From assembly GCA_947630235.1 (NCBI GenBank), contig CANRGN010000016.1, forward strand, positions 1 through 39,646: a DNA stretch of 39,646 nt, in the 5' to 3' direction. Of the stretch, positions 1 through 7,619 are shown piece after piece (within the stretch, counting starts at the first letter, position 1; each line of letters begins with the position of its first letter). A model generated the notes under the pieces. The model saw only the letters and a list, made by a program, of their open reading frames with translations. It made no database searches and was not told the DNA's origin. The DNA is from an uncultured Clostridia bacterium. GTDB lineage: Bacteria > Bacillota > Clostridia > TANB77 > CAG-508. Both the position numbers and the translations under genes were made by a program.

Positions 1-608
1 ACTATTATTGGATCCATTGTAGAATTTTCTGGTTGTAATCTTATATGATCTTTTTCTTTATAAAATGTTTTTACTGTAGCTTCATCTTCTATTAATGCAA
101 CTACTATTTCACCATTTTCAGCAACATTTTGTTTTTTTACTAAAATATAATCTCCATCTAAAATACCAGCTTCTATCATACTTTCTCCTCTAACTGTAAG
201 CATAAAGCTCTCGCTATTTCCCACAAAATCAAGTGGAATAGGAAATGTATCTGTAATATTTTCAAAAGCAAGTATTGGTTCACCAGCAGTAATTTTTCCT
301 ATAACTGGTACATCTACCATTTCTTTTCCTGAATAAAAATTTTTATCAAAAGTTTCTTGATTTGGATTTTCATTTAAACCACCTTTTAATAATTTTAAAG
401 TTCTTCCTTTTTGAGATTCTTTTTTAATATATCCCTTTTGTTCTAGTGCTGATAAATATGCATGAACTGTAGCTGTAGATTTTAATCCAACAGCTTTACC
501 AATTTCTCTAACTGAAGGTGGATATCCATTTACTTTTATTTGCTTTTCAATATATTTTAGAATTGATTTTTCTCTTTTATTTAAACTATTTGGATCTCTT
601 CTTCTCAT
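1..608 (-). CDS. lexA: LexA repressor (3' end cut by window edge)
   Basis: SOS-response repressor and self-cleaving protease, partial because the C-terminus runs off the left edge. The protein starts MRRRDPNSLNKREKSILKYI, and residues 1-65 form the winged-helix DNA-binding domain (YPPSVREIGKAVGLKSTATVHAYL). The Ala-Gly autocleavage site is seen in ITAGEP, the catalytic serine in GESM and the catalytic lysine in ATVKTF, so the serine/lysine dyad is intact. The ATG at 608 has a good ribosome site (GGGGAG). It has its own promoter with two operator-like sites, which suggests autoregulation. No in-frame CGG codon. Confidence 0.96.
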   Translation of the reverse strand, partial: MRRRDPNSLNKREKSILKYIEKQIKVNGYPPSVREIGKAVGLKSTATVHAYLSALEQKGYIKKESQKGRTLKLLKGGLNENPNQETFDKNFYSGKEMVDVPVIGKITAGEPILAFENITDTFPIPLDFVGNSESFMLTVRGESMIEAGILDGDYILVKKQNVAENGEIVVALIEDEATVKTFYKEKDHIRLQPENSTMDPII

Positions 609-657
609 TTATATCTCCCCTTATAACTATATTTAAAATTATATCTTTTTATCTTCA

Positions 658-702
658 CGAACATTTTATCACTAAACAAATGCTTTGTCAAACATTTTTT
701 CG
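658..702 (-). promoter_or_regulatory. lexA promoter with two LexA-box-like sites
   Basis: On the minus strand TTGACA (686-691) is followed after 17 bp by TAAAAT (663-668), a near-perfect sigma-A promoter reading into lexA. Two sites resemble the Gram-positive LexA box CGAACATATGTTCG: CAAACATTTTTTCG at 689-702 (11 of 14 matches) overlaps the -35, and CGAACATTTTATCA at 658-671 (10 of 14) overlaps the -10. Their placement fits autorepression. The promoter is clear; the operator call is an inference from similarity and position. Confidence 0.65.
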
Positions 703-706
703 TATT

Positions 707-1633
707 TTATTCAAACATTTTTAAAATTGCTTTTCTATATATATCTTTTGAAATTTCATATCCATTTTCAAATTTTTCAGAAAATTTATTCATACAAACA
801 GTTCCATTTACTTCTATTACTTTAAAGCTCCCCTCTACTGTTTCTACAATATCTACACTACAAAACTTTATATTTATTGCTTTTGTAGATTTTAAAGCTA
901 TTTTTTCAACTTCTTCTTTTTTTCTTAAATCTTCAATTTTTTTAGGTAATGCTCCTCCACTTAAATTAAATTTCCAATTTAAACATACTTCTTCTCCTGC
1001 TTTTGGTATATAATTAAAATCCAAATTTCTATCTGGTTTTTCTATTTTCAATTCTTGAACAAAATCTTCTATAGTTTTTATTCCATCACCTATAACTTTA
1101 GGTCTTTCTTTTTTATAACTAAATAAACATTCATTTTCTAAAACAATTACCCTATATTCATTTACTATATCTTCATAAGGACAAATACTTAATGAATTAT
1201 TATTTCTACTAAAAATATCTAATATAGTTTTTTTAATATCATCTTTATTTTCTACTAAATATACTTCTTTTCCTTGACTTGAATCATTAGCTTTTATTAC
1301 AATTTTTCCATTATTTTTATCAAAAAAGCCTTTTGCAATTTCTAAATCTAATGGTGTTATATAATCCTTTCTAGTTTTTGGATTAAATATCATATGATGT
1401 TCTATTATTGGTATTTTATTTGATCTTAAAATTTCAAAAGTAGCATATTTATCATTAGTAATTTCAGTTGATGCAACAGAATTCAAATCGAACTTGTACA
1501 TTACTATATTTCTAACTTTTCCATCTTTTTTTAATTGTTTAATTAAACCAAATGAATATTCATCTAACTCAATCTCTAATTCTTCACATAATTCTTCAAA
1601 AATTTTAAAAACAGGTTTATTAAAATTTAACAT
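707..1633 (-). CDS. ATP-grasp family ligase (RimK/cyanophycin-synthetase-like)
   Basis: A 308-aa protein with ATP-grasp features: a nucleotide-binding stretch KIVIKANDSSQGKEVYLV (about residues 110-127) with the Ser/Gly-rich loop, and a C-terminal metal-binding segment FKVIEVNGTVCMNKFSE. It has no N-terminal partner domain. The family joins a carboxylate to an amine with ATP; the substrate cannot be told from sequence. The ATG at 1633 has AAGGAG six bases upstream. It is a single-gene unit: an intergenic repeat and the terminator of the debranching-enzyme operon lie upstream, and lexA with its own promoter lies downstream. The stop codon sits only about 5 bp from the lexA operator region. Confidence 0.75.
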   Translation of the reverse strand: MLNFNKPVFKIFEELCEELEIELDEYSFGLIKQLKKDGKVRNIVMYKFDLNSVASTEITNDKYATFEILRSNKIPIIEHHMIFNPKTRKDYITPLDLEIAKGFFDKNNGKIVIKANDSSQGKEVYLVENKDDIKKTILDIFSRNNNSLSICPYEDIVNEYRVIVLENECLFSYKKERPKVIGDGIKTIEDFVQELKIEKPDRNLDFNYIPKAGEEVCLNWKFNLSGGALPKKIEDLRKKEEVEKIALKSTKAINIKFCSVDIVETVEGSFKVIEVNGTVCMNKFSEKFENGYEISKDIYRKAILKMFE

Positions 1634-1677
1634 CTATACTCCTTTATAGCAATTTTATTTGGCAATAACACTTGTGA

Positions 1678-1813
1678 ACATTTTTTTATGTCTGATTGAT
1701 AAAATATATTGAAAAGTCCACGTTAAATTGTTCGTGTGCCAATTTTGACAAAAATTGTGTGCAATGCTTTTATTCAGACTGGATACATAAAACATTCCTA
1801 CTGAATAAATAAA
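1678..1813 (-). repeat. Dispersed intergenic repeat, copy 1
   Basis: About 135 bp that closely matches 30990-31129 (copy 2) along most of its length. Shared blocks include TTAAATTGTTCGTG, CAAAAATTGTGTGCAATGCT and CCTACT-AATAAA. The segment can form a stem of TTTATTCAG (1769-1777) with CTGAATAAA (1801-1809). It lies between the terminator of the upstream operon and the ATP-grasp gene. Shorter relatives occur at 24388-24450 and 37441-37487. Confidence 0.8.
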
Positions 1814-1832
1814 GGCGACCAACGGCCACCTT
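1801..1832 (-). terminator. Terminator of the murB-yvcK-debranching enzyme operon
   Basis: On the minus strand AAGGUGGCC-GUU-GGUCGCCUU forms a 9-bp stem (two G-U pairs) followed by a U-rich stretch, 22 bases after the debranching-enzyme stop. The wobble pairs work only on the minus strand, which fixes the direction. Confidence 0.65.
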
Positions 1833-1853
1833 CATAATTTAATTTTATAAAAA

Positions 1854-3881
1854 TTAAAGAATAATTTTCAAAACTTCTGATACACTCCAAGCCTGAGAAA
1901 AAGTTCCTCCAGGTTTGTATGGTGGTCTTGAATTATATAATTCTGAAATACTGCCTATACAATCTTCTTTATAAATTTCTTTCTTAAATGTATTATATAC
2001 ATTTATTTTAAATTTATCATAATCTTGTTGTAATTCTTTTTTTATTTTAGCTTCTTTTGTAGATTTTATAAGATTTAATAATGCGTCATTATATAAACCA
2101 AGTAACCAAACCCAAGTTATTCCTTGATGATAACTCATATCTCTTTTAAATGGATCTCCTTCATATATAGCTATATAATTTTTATCTTCTTTAGATAAAG
2201 TTCTTAATCCATATCTAGTTAATAATTTATCTCTACAAGTATAAAAAACATTTCTAGCTTTTTCATTTGTTAATGTCATAACTGGATAAGTTAATGATAA
2301 AGCAAATAATTGATTTGGCCTTATTTTTTCATCTCCTAAAACATCATATAAACATTTATTCTTTTCATTGTAAAATTTTTTGTTAAAGCTTAGTTTATGT
2401 TTTTTTGATGCAATACTACACTTTTCAGCAATTTCTTTTTCATCAAATTTTTTTGCCAAATCTTCTAAAGTTTTTAGAGCATTGTACCATAATGCATTTA
2501 TTTCAACCGCTTTTCCATTTCTAGGAGTTACTGCAAAATCCCCAATTTTAGCATCCATCCATGTGTTTTGAGTATTTTCAGTACCACTAACTAATAAATT
2601 ATCAGAATCTATATATATGTTGTTATCATATAAATCAATTCCTTTACTATAATTTGTAATTATATCAAGTAATTTATCAAATATATTGTTTTTTATAAAA
2701 TCATAATCATTAGTATATTCTATATATTTATTTACTTGTTCAAATAATAATAATGCACTATCTACACTATTGTATAAAGGTCTATTATCATAGTCTGAAT
2801 ATCCATTTGGAACTAATCCAAATTTTATATCTCTAGTAAAAGTTAATAATAATTCTTTTGCTATATCAAATCTTTTTTGAATTAGAAAAATTCCTTCATA
2901 AGCAATTAGTGTATCTCTTCCCCAATCTAAGAACCATGGAAATCCAGCAAGCATAGAATGAGTACCAAAAGTAGGTCTATATATTACAAAAGAATCAGAT
3001 GCAATTATTAAATCTTTAATAATCTCATTTTTTATTAGATCTTCTTTTTTAGGCTTTGTACTATTATTTAATAAATTTGAATCATCAATAATTTTTTCTA
3101 ATCGTTTTATTTCATTTTCAATAACCTTTTCACCATCTATTTGCTCAATATTTTCTTCTAAAGAACCTATAAATGTAATTACTTTTTCTTCATTTGGTTC
3201 TATATCTATTTCATATCTACCAGTAACTACAAGATTTTCTTCTGGATAAAAGCCTCTTTCATCTTCTTTTATATAATACATATTTCTAAAAGTATCATTA
3301 TGATGTTCAATATAGTTTGCACCATTTATATACATATAAATAGAATCTGAACCATTTCCATCTACTTCTACTCTAACTTTTGATTTATCTATTTTTTGTT
3401 TTAATTCAAATTCATGTTTAGTGCTCATTGTATGAAAATCTCTAAAATTAACTATTGGTGCTAAAGTAAGTTTTGCTTTTTCATTTCCATTTTTTATATT
3501 ATATACAACAACAACTGTATTTCTACCATATACCATTGAAATTCTTTTCTTTATTTCAACTTCTTTTACTCTATAAGTAAATTCAGGAATGTAAATTTTC
3601 TCAAATTCTTCTAAATATTTAAAACCTTCTGAAACATAATTTTTACACAAATTTGTAAATAAATTATATTTTTCGTTTCCGAATTCTATACTTTCATCTA
3701 ATTTTGAAATTAAAACATATCTTTTAGCAGGAGGAGATAATGGTGCTACTAACAACCCATGATACTTTCTAGTATTAGCACCTAAAACTGTTGATGAACA
3801 AAAGCCTCCCAGTCCATTAGTAATTATCCATTCTTTTTTTATACCTTCTTTTAAATCTAATTCCTCTTTATTTAATTTCAT
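1854..3881 (-). CDS. Glycogen debranching enzyme (amylo-alpha-1,6-glucosidase type)
   Basis: About 675 aa. The N-terminal domain (residues 1-250) carries the family motif ITNGLGGFCSSTVLGANTRKYHGLLVA and a beta-rich fold; the C-terminal (alpha/alpha)6 glucosidase domain holds FPWFLDWGRDTLIAYEG near residue 320, the expected catalytic-acid region, and SYHQGITWVWLLGLYNDA near the end. It removes alpha-1,6 branches from glycogen-like polymers in the cytosol. I place the start at the ATG (protein MKLNKEEL): GGGAG lies 11 bases upstream, whereas the longer reading needs a TTG overlapping that site. It is the last gene of the murB-yvcK operon, 23 bases after yvcK. Pairing a carbon-metabolism regulator with a glycogen enzyme is a sensible context. 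Confidence 0.9.
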   Translation of the reverse strand: MKLNKEELDLKEGIKKEWIITNGLGGFCSSTVLGANTRKYHGLLVAPLSPPAKRYVLISKLDESIEFGNEKYNLFTNLCKNYVSEGFKYLEEFEKIYIPEFTYRVKEVEIKKRISMVYGRNTVVVVYNIKNGNEKAKLTLAPIVNFRDFHTMSTKHEFELKQKIDKSKVRVEVDGNGSDSIYMYINGANYIEHHNDTFRNMYYIKEDERGFYPEENLVVTGRYEIDIEPNEEKVITFIGSLEENIEQIDGEKVIENEIKRLEKIIDDSNLLNNSTKPKKEDLIKNEIIKDLIIASDSFVIYRPTFGTHSMLAGFPWFLDWGRDTLIAYEGIFLIQKRFDIAKELLLTFTRDIKFGLVPNGYSDYDNRPLYNSVDSALLLFEQVNKYIEYTNDYDFIKNNIFDKLLDIITNYSKGIDLYDNNIYIDSDNLLVSGTENTQNTWMDAKIGDFAVTPRNGKAVEINALWYNALKTLEDLAKKFDEKEIAEKCSIASKKHKLSFNKKFYNEKNKCLYDVLGDEKIRPNQLFALSLTYPVMTLTNEKARNVFYTCRDKLLTRYGLRTLSKEDKNYIAIYEGDPFKRDMSYHQGITWVWLLGLYNDALLNLIKSTKEAKIKKELQQDYDKFKINVYNTFKKEIYKEDCIGSISELYNSRPPYKPGGTFSQAWSVSEVLKIIL

Positions 3882-3904
3882 TTGTATTAACTCTCCCAAA
3901 TTTA

Positions 3905-5404
3905 TTATTTTATTTTACTTGAATTATTATTTTTTTTAGATACATTATCTTGCATATATTCAATTCTTTCTTTATACTTAGAAGAAAATTTACTTTTCAA
4001 TTTTGGAGCATTTTTCTTTTGTGGAAGTTTTCCACCATTTTTCTTCATAATTTTCTGTCTTTTTCTTTCTTGCTTTTTCTGCTCTTTTAATACTGAATTT
4101 AATAAAACATATTCTGGTTGATCATTTTTATCTTTAAATAGAAGCTCATTACAAATTAAATTTATAATGTTAATTGCCATTGCATCGGGATTATGTCTTA
4201 TTTTTTCATTTTTTATATATGACATATTTTTTTGAATAATTTTTGGACCTGTTATTTTAGAATTATCTATTTCAACAACATCTGCTCCTTCTTTATTATA
4301 TTTTCTAATATATTCAGGAACAATTTCGCCAGTATCAGCTAAACAATAATCAAAAATATTTCCTCCAACATGAGCTTTTATAGCATCTAAATGCTCAGAT
4401 AAAGTATAACTATCTGTTTCTCCAGGTTTTGTCATTAAATTAGATACATATATTTTCATAGCTTTACTTTCTTTTATTGCTTTTACAACATTTTTTACTA
4501 ATAATATTGGAATTATATTTGTATATAAACTTCCAGGTCCAACAACAATTGCTTCAGCTTCATTTATTGCTTCTATTACACCACTTGCTGGCTTACAGTT
4601 TGTTGGAGATAAAAATACTCTTTTTATCTTTTCTACTTTAGATAAAGTTTCTTCTAGAATACTTGTTTTACCCTCGACGATTTTACCATTGTCTAACTCT
4701 GCACATATTGTTGTTTCATCAGTAGTTACTGGAATAACTTTTCCAGTTATATTTAAAACTTCTGTACATTTTTGTATTGCAATTGAAGGATTATCGTAAA
4801 TCTCATTCATTGCAAACATATATAAATCACCAAAATTTATTCCTTCTAAACCTGAATGTTTAAAATCCCAATAAATAAGTTTCTCCATAAGTTCTTCTTT
4901 ATCAGACATAGCTACTATTGCTGATTTTATTTCCTCTAATGGAAGAAGTTCTAAATTTTCTTTTGCATGAGTTATAGCTTTTGAATCAGACATTGGTAAT
5001 ATAACTGTAATATTACTAGTATATTTTTTCAAACCTTGTATTACAGAATCTACCCCTGTTCCACCACCAATTACTACAATTTTAGGACCATCTTCATAGA
5101 TTTTTTTATTAAATATTAGAGATTTTATATTTACATTTTTCTTTTTACTTTTTGAAATTAATGTATCATTTGCCTCTATAAATATCTCCAAACTTCTTTT
5201 TTGAATAAAAATTATTCCAATTATTATAAATAAAAAACCAGCAACAAAAGTTCCAATTATACTCCAGAGGTCCGAAAATTCTACTTTATCCCTAACTAAT
5301 ACTTTGGTAAAACCATAGCATGTTAAAATAATTCCTAAGATTATTAAAAATATCCATCTTTTAACTTTTGTACTAGATTTAAACCATTCAAAAAAAGATT
5401 TCAT
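3905..5404 (-). CDS. yvcK: YvcK/CofD-like carbon-flux regulator with two N-terminal membrane helices
   Basis: The 499-aa protein has a CofD/YvcK domain from about residue 105: KIVVIGGGTGVDSVIQGLKK is the nucleotide-binding Gly loop, followed by ILPMSDS, VVGPGSLYTNIIPILLV and VSNLMTKPGETDSYTLSEHL. In Bacillus the family binds UDP-sugars and is needed for growth on gluconeogenic carbon and for wall synthesis. Two hydrophobic segments (about 17-35 and 47-67) precede the domain, so this version should be membrane-anchored, unlike the soluble Bacillus YvcK. The C-terminus is a Lys-rich tail. It follows murB by 14 bases. The usual neighbours rapZ and whiA are not here. Confidence 0.93.
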   Translation of the reverse strand: MKSFFEWFKSSTKVKRWIFLIILGIILTCYGFTKVLVRDKVEFSDLWSIIGTFVAGFLFIIIGIIFIQKRSLEIFIEANDTLISKSKKKNVNIKSLIFNKKIYEDGPKIVVIGGGTGVDSVIQGLKKYTSNITVILPMSDSKAITHAKENLELLPLEEIKSAIVAMSDKEELMEKLIYWDFKHSGLEGINFGDLYMFAMNEIYDNPSIAIQKCTEVLNITGKVIPVTTDETTICAELDNGKIVEGKTSILEETLSKVEKIKRVFLSPTNCKPASGVIEAINEAEAIVVGPGSLYTNIIPILLVKNVVKAIKESKAMKIYVSNLMTKPGETDSYTLSEHLDAIKAHVGGNIFDYCLADTGEIVPEYIRKYNKEGADVVEIDNSKITGPKIIQKNMSYIKNEKIRHNPDAMAINIINLICNELLFKDKNDQPEYVLLNSVLKEQKKQERKRQKIMKKNGGKLPQKKNAPKLKSKFSSKYKERIEYMQDNVSKKNNNSSKIK

Positions 5405-5418
5405 TATTTAATTCCTTT

Positions 5419-6331
5419 CTATCTTTCTCCAATTATTAATACTTCTAATTCTATTTCAATATTATAATTTTCATATATTACTTTTTGAACATATTTTATT
5501 AAATTTTCCATATCTTGAAAACTTGCAGATTTTTTATTTATTAAAAAACCAGCATGTTTTACAGAAATTTCAGCATCTCCTATAGAAAATCCTTTTAATC
5601 CAGATTCATCAATTAGTTTTGCAACAGATATTCCTTCTTTTCTTTTAAAGGTACTTCCCGCACTAGGATATTCTAAAGGTTGTTTTGAAATTCTACTTTG
5701 ATTATTTTCTTCCATTTTAGATTTAATAGAAGTTTTATCACCTTTTTTTAATTTTAATTTAGTACTTAAAATTATAAATGGTTTATTTTCAAAAATACTT
5801 TTTCTATATGAAAATTCATGATCAGCTAAACTCATTTCTTTTACTAATCCATTTTCATCTAAGTATTTTGTAGAAACCACTAAATCTTTTATTTCGCCAC
5901 CATAAGCACCTGCATTCATTCTAATTGCACCACCAACTGTACCTGGAATTCCGAGATGCAAATTCTAAGCCTTCTAAATTATTTTCTAATGCTACTTTTG
6001 AAAGTTTTATTAACGAATATCCAGAATCAACTTCTATAATTCCTTGATCATTTTGTATATCTATTTTTATATTTTCAAATTTTAATTTTATTACAACACC
6101 TCTAATTCCTTTATCTGTAACTAGTAGGTTTGTTCCGTTTCCTATTATATAATAATTTTTATTTGAATTTTTACATTCTTTTATAAGATTTTGTAATTCA
6201 TCTAGGCTTTTTACTATTATAAAATAATCTGCATTTCCTCCAATTTTAAAAGAAGTATGTTTTTTCATAGGTTCATCTTTTAAAATTTGAGATTTATCAA
6301 TAAATTTTTGTATACTTTGTTCAAAATCCAT
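5419..6331 (-). CDS. murB: UDP-N-acetylenolpyruvoylglucosamine reductase, requires +1 shift at a CGG codon
   Basis: MurB reduces UDP-GlcNAc-enolpyruvate to UDP-MurNAc in peptidoglycan synthesis. The gene is read in two frames: 6331-5954 (126 codons) with the FAD-binding motif IGGNADYFIIVKS and IGNGTNLLV, then 5952-5419 with GIPGTVGGAIRMNAGAYGGE, YPSAGSTFKR (catalytic serine region) and AGFLINKKS. The junction is TCT-CGG-A. Dropping the C gives FAS-GIPG, exactly the conserved MurB sequence, and a normal 303-aa protein. MurB is essential and the rest is well conserved, so this does not look like a dead gene. The ATG at 6331 follows AGGGG. It leads the murB-yvcK-debranching operon and has its own promoter. 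Confidence 0.93.
5951..5953 (-). other. In-frame CGG codon with +1 frameshift (murB)
   Basis: The zero frame reads GCA TCT CGG AAT TCC and stops soon after in 15 missense residues. Skipping one base (complement of 5953) gives GCA TCT GGA ATT CCA, the conserved MurB S-G-I-P. Confidence 0.9.
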
Positions 6332-6384
6332 ATTGTTCGCCCCTAATTTAATTTTATTATTCTCCTATATAAATATGCAAAAAT

Positions 6385-6413
6385 ATATTACCACTATTTT
6401 GGGAAAATATCAA
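6385..6413 (-). promoter_or_regulatory. Promoter of the murB operon
   Basis: Minus strand TTGATA (6408-6413), 17-bp spacer, TAATAT (6385-6390). It is the only good sigma-A match between the palindrome and murB. Confidence 0.7.
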
Positions 6414-6509
6414 GTTTTTAATTTTAATCTTTTTGATAAAATTAACTTCGTTTCTTTTTTGGTAAAAATTTATAATGATATAAAAGGTGATTTAGCAATA
6501 TTTGAAGCC

Positions 6510-6723
6510 GTAATAGAAAAGCAGAAGGAGTAATAGTATATCATCTAAAAGTTTTACTCGTTCCAGGAATGCATTTAAGAGCTTCTAAACATCCCTAGGG
6601 CACCCTTCCACCTGCAAGCGTGAACTCTTTCCCTGACTCTGTGTTAAGAAGCTCTAAAATGCACCCTTCCAATTCGTTAAACTTTTAGATGATATACTAT
6701 TACTCCTTCTGCTTTTCTATTAC
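6510..6723. repeat. 214-bp palindromic element with perfect 45-bp terminal arms
   Basis: Positions 6510-6554 are an exact reverse complement of 6679-6723 (45 of 45). Inside, AGAGCTTCT (6578-6586) pairs with AGAAGCTCT (6647-6655) and GCATTT (6571-6576) with AAATGC (6657-6662), so either strand folds into one long rod. The centre (about 6595-6640) is visibly GC-richer than its surroundings. No ORF fits inside. No target-site duplication is obvious. It looks like a non-autonomous mobile element (MITE) or a structured RNA. It sits in the 507-bp gap 6332-6838, which otherwise holds only the murB promoter and two terminator-like hairpins. Confidence 0.85.
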
Positions 6724-6769
6724 TACTCTGTAAAATTTGTTTACTTTTTATATTAATTTGCAATAATTA

Positions 6770-6797
6770 AAACCCTAGATTTTTTTTACTAGGGTTT
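6770..6797. terminator. Second hairpin after the surface-protein operon
   Basis: AAACCCTAG (6770-6778) pairs with CTAGGGTTT (6789-6797) across a T-rich loop. It may act as a backup terminator; the U-tract after it is weak in both directions. Confidence 0.4.
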
Positions 6798-6814
6798 GCT
6801 AAGTATTTGTATAA

Positions 6815-6835
6815 AAGCGTGCTTATGGCACGCTT
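6815..6835 (-). terminator. Terminator of the surface-protein operon
   Basis: AAGCGTGC (6815-6822) pairs with GCACGCTT (6828-6835). On the minus strand it begins 3 bases after the last stop codon and is followed by UUUUAU; the plus strand also has a T-run, so it may work both ways. Confidence 0.75.
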
Positions 6836-6838
6836 TTT

Positions 6839-7111
6839 TTATTCATTTGTATTTGTGTTTATTTTTAATGTTTCATCATCAATTTCAATGTTATCTTCAT
6901 TATATTCTTCTAAATCTTCTTGCTCTTCTATATCTTCTTGGACTTGATTTGGATAAATTTCATTATATACTTCTTTATATATTTGATTTTTATATTCTTC
7001 ATCTGTTAAAGTCTTTTTTTCTGTTCTTTGATTTGGAATTATAAAAAATATTATCATTAAAATTATAAATATTATTATTAATAATATTGTAAATATATTT
7101 TTTTTATTCAT
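6839..7111 (-). CDS. Small single-pass membrane protein with acidic tail
   Basis: The 90-aa protein is not recognised. A strongly hydrophobic helix spans about residues 5-25 (IFTILLIIIFIILMIIFFII), followed by a hydrophilic tail rich in Glu and Asp (EDIEEQEDLEEYNEDNIEID). Its ATG overlaps the end of the preceding gene by 8 bases, so translation is probably coupled. It is the last gene of the surface-protein operon. Its size and topology suggest an accessory to the exported proteins upstream, but there is no direct evidence for a function. Confidence 0.7.
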   Translation of the reverse strand: MNKKNIFTILLIIIFIILMIIFFIIPNQRTEKKTLTDEEYKNQIYKEVYNEIYPNQVQEDIEEQEDLEEYNEDNIEIDDETLKINTNTNE

Positions 7112-7619
7112 TAGAAACTTCCTCCGCCTTTTTTATTTCACATCTATATACATTTGTTATATCCATATCAATTGATGTTGTTACTGTAATTTCTTCACCT
7201 GGTTCTGCTTGATTTACATATGCTTTTAGTGTCATATATTCTATATCATTTTCGTCAAAAAATATTAAATCTGCATAGTAATCACCTTTGGTTTCTGTAG
7301 AAGTGTTTTTTACTTTTATTTCAATATTTGATAATCCATTTTCATATACAATATTAAAATCTGTAACTTCCAAACCATTATCTATAATTTGCTTTTCCTT
7401 AAGTTTTTCACTAGTATTTACTCTTTGTCCGTCTTTATTAAATTTTGCATAAGTACCTTTTTCTCCATATATAATTTCTTGAGTTAATTCATATCTTAAA
7501 TCATCTTCAGAGCCTTCAAATTGATATTCTGTTAAAACCTCTTGATTTGAAATTTTTAAAATAATTAATATTAAAATAATTAAATTTATTAAAACTAAAA
7601 TTATATTTATTTTTTTCAT
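7104..7619 (-). CDS. Membrane-anchored extracytoplasmic protein, unknown function
   Basis: About 171 aa starting MKKINIILVLINLIILILII: an uncleaved-looking N-terminal helix, then a soluble domain. Residues 85-165 (LEVTDFNIVYENGLSNIEIKVKNTS and following beta-rich text) resemble a small immunoglobulin-like fold of the FxLYD type, though I would not assign it firmly. The chosen ATG (7617-7619) overlaps the stop of the BspA-like gene as ATGA; a start 3 codons further upstream is possible but has no better ribosome site. The overlap implies coupled translation with the large surface protein, which depends on ribosomes passing both CGG sites. Confidence 0.75.
   Translation of the reverse strand: MKKINIILVLINLIILILIILKISNQEVLTEYQFEGSEDDLRYELTQEIIYGEKGTYAKFNKDGQRVNTSEKLKEKQIIDNGLEVTDFNIVYENGLSNIEIKVKNTSTETKGDYYADLIFFDENDIEYMTLKAYVNQAEPGEEITVTTSIDMDITNVYRCEIKKAEEVSNE

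Noticed and set aside
5946..5951. EcoRI site beside the murB shift as a cloning artefact
   Set aside because: GAATTC is expected by chance in AT-rich DNA, and the other CGG sites have no such site.
6333..6533. Plus-strand 66-codon ORF next to the palindrome as a real gene
   Set aside because: It begins at a TTG without ribosome site, overlaps the murB promoter and lies opposite all other genes. At most a relic.
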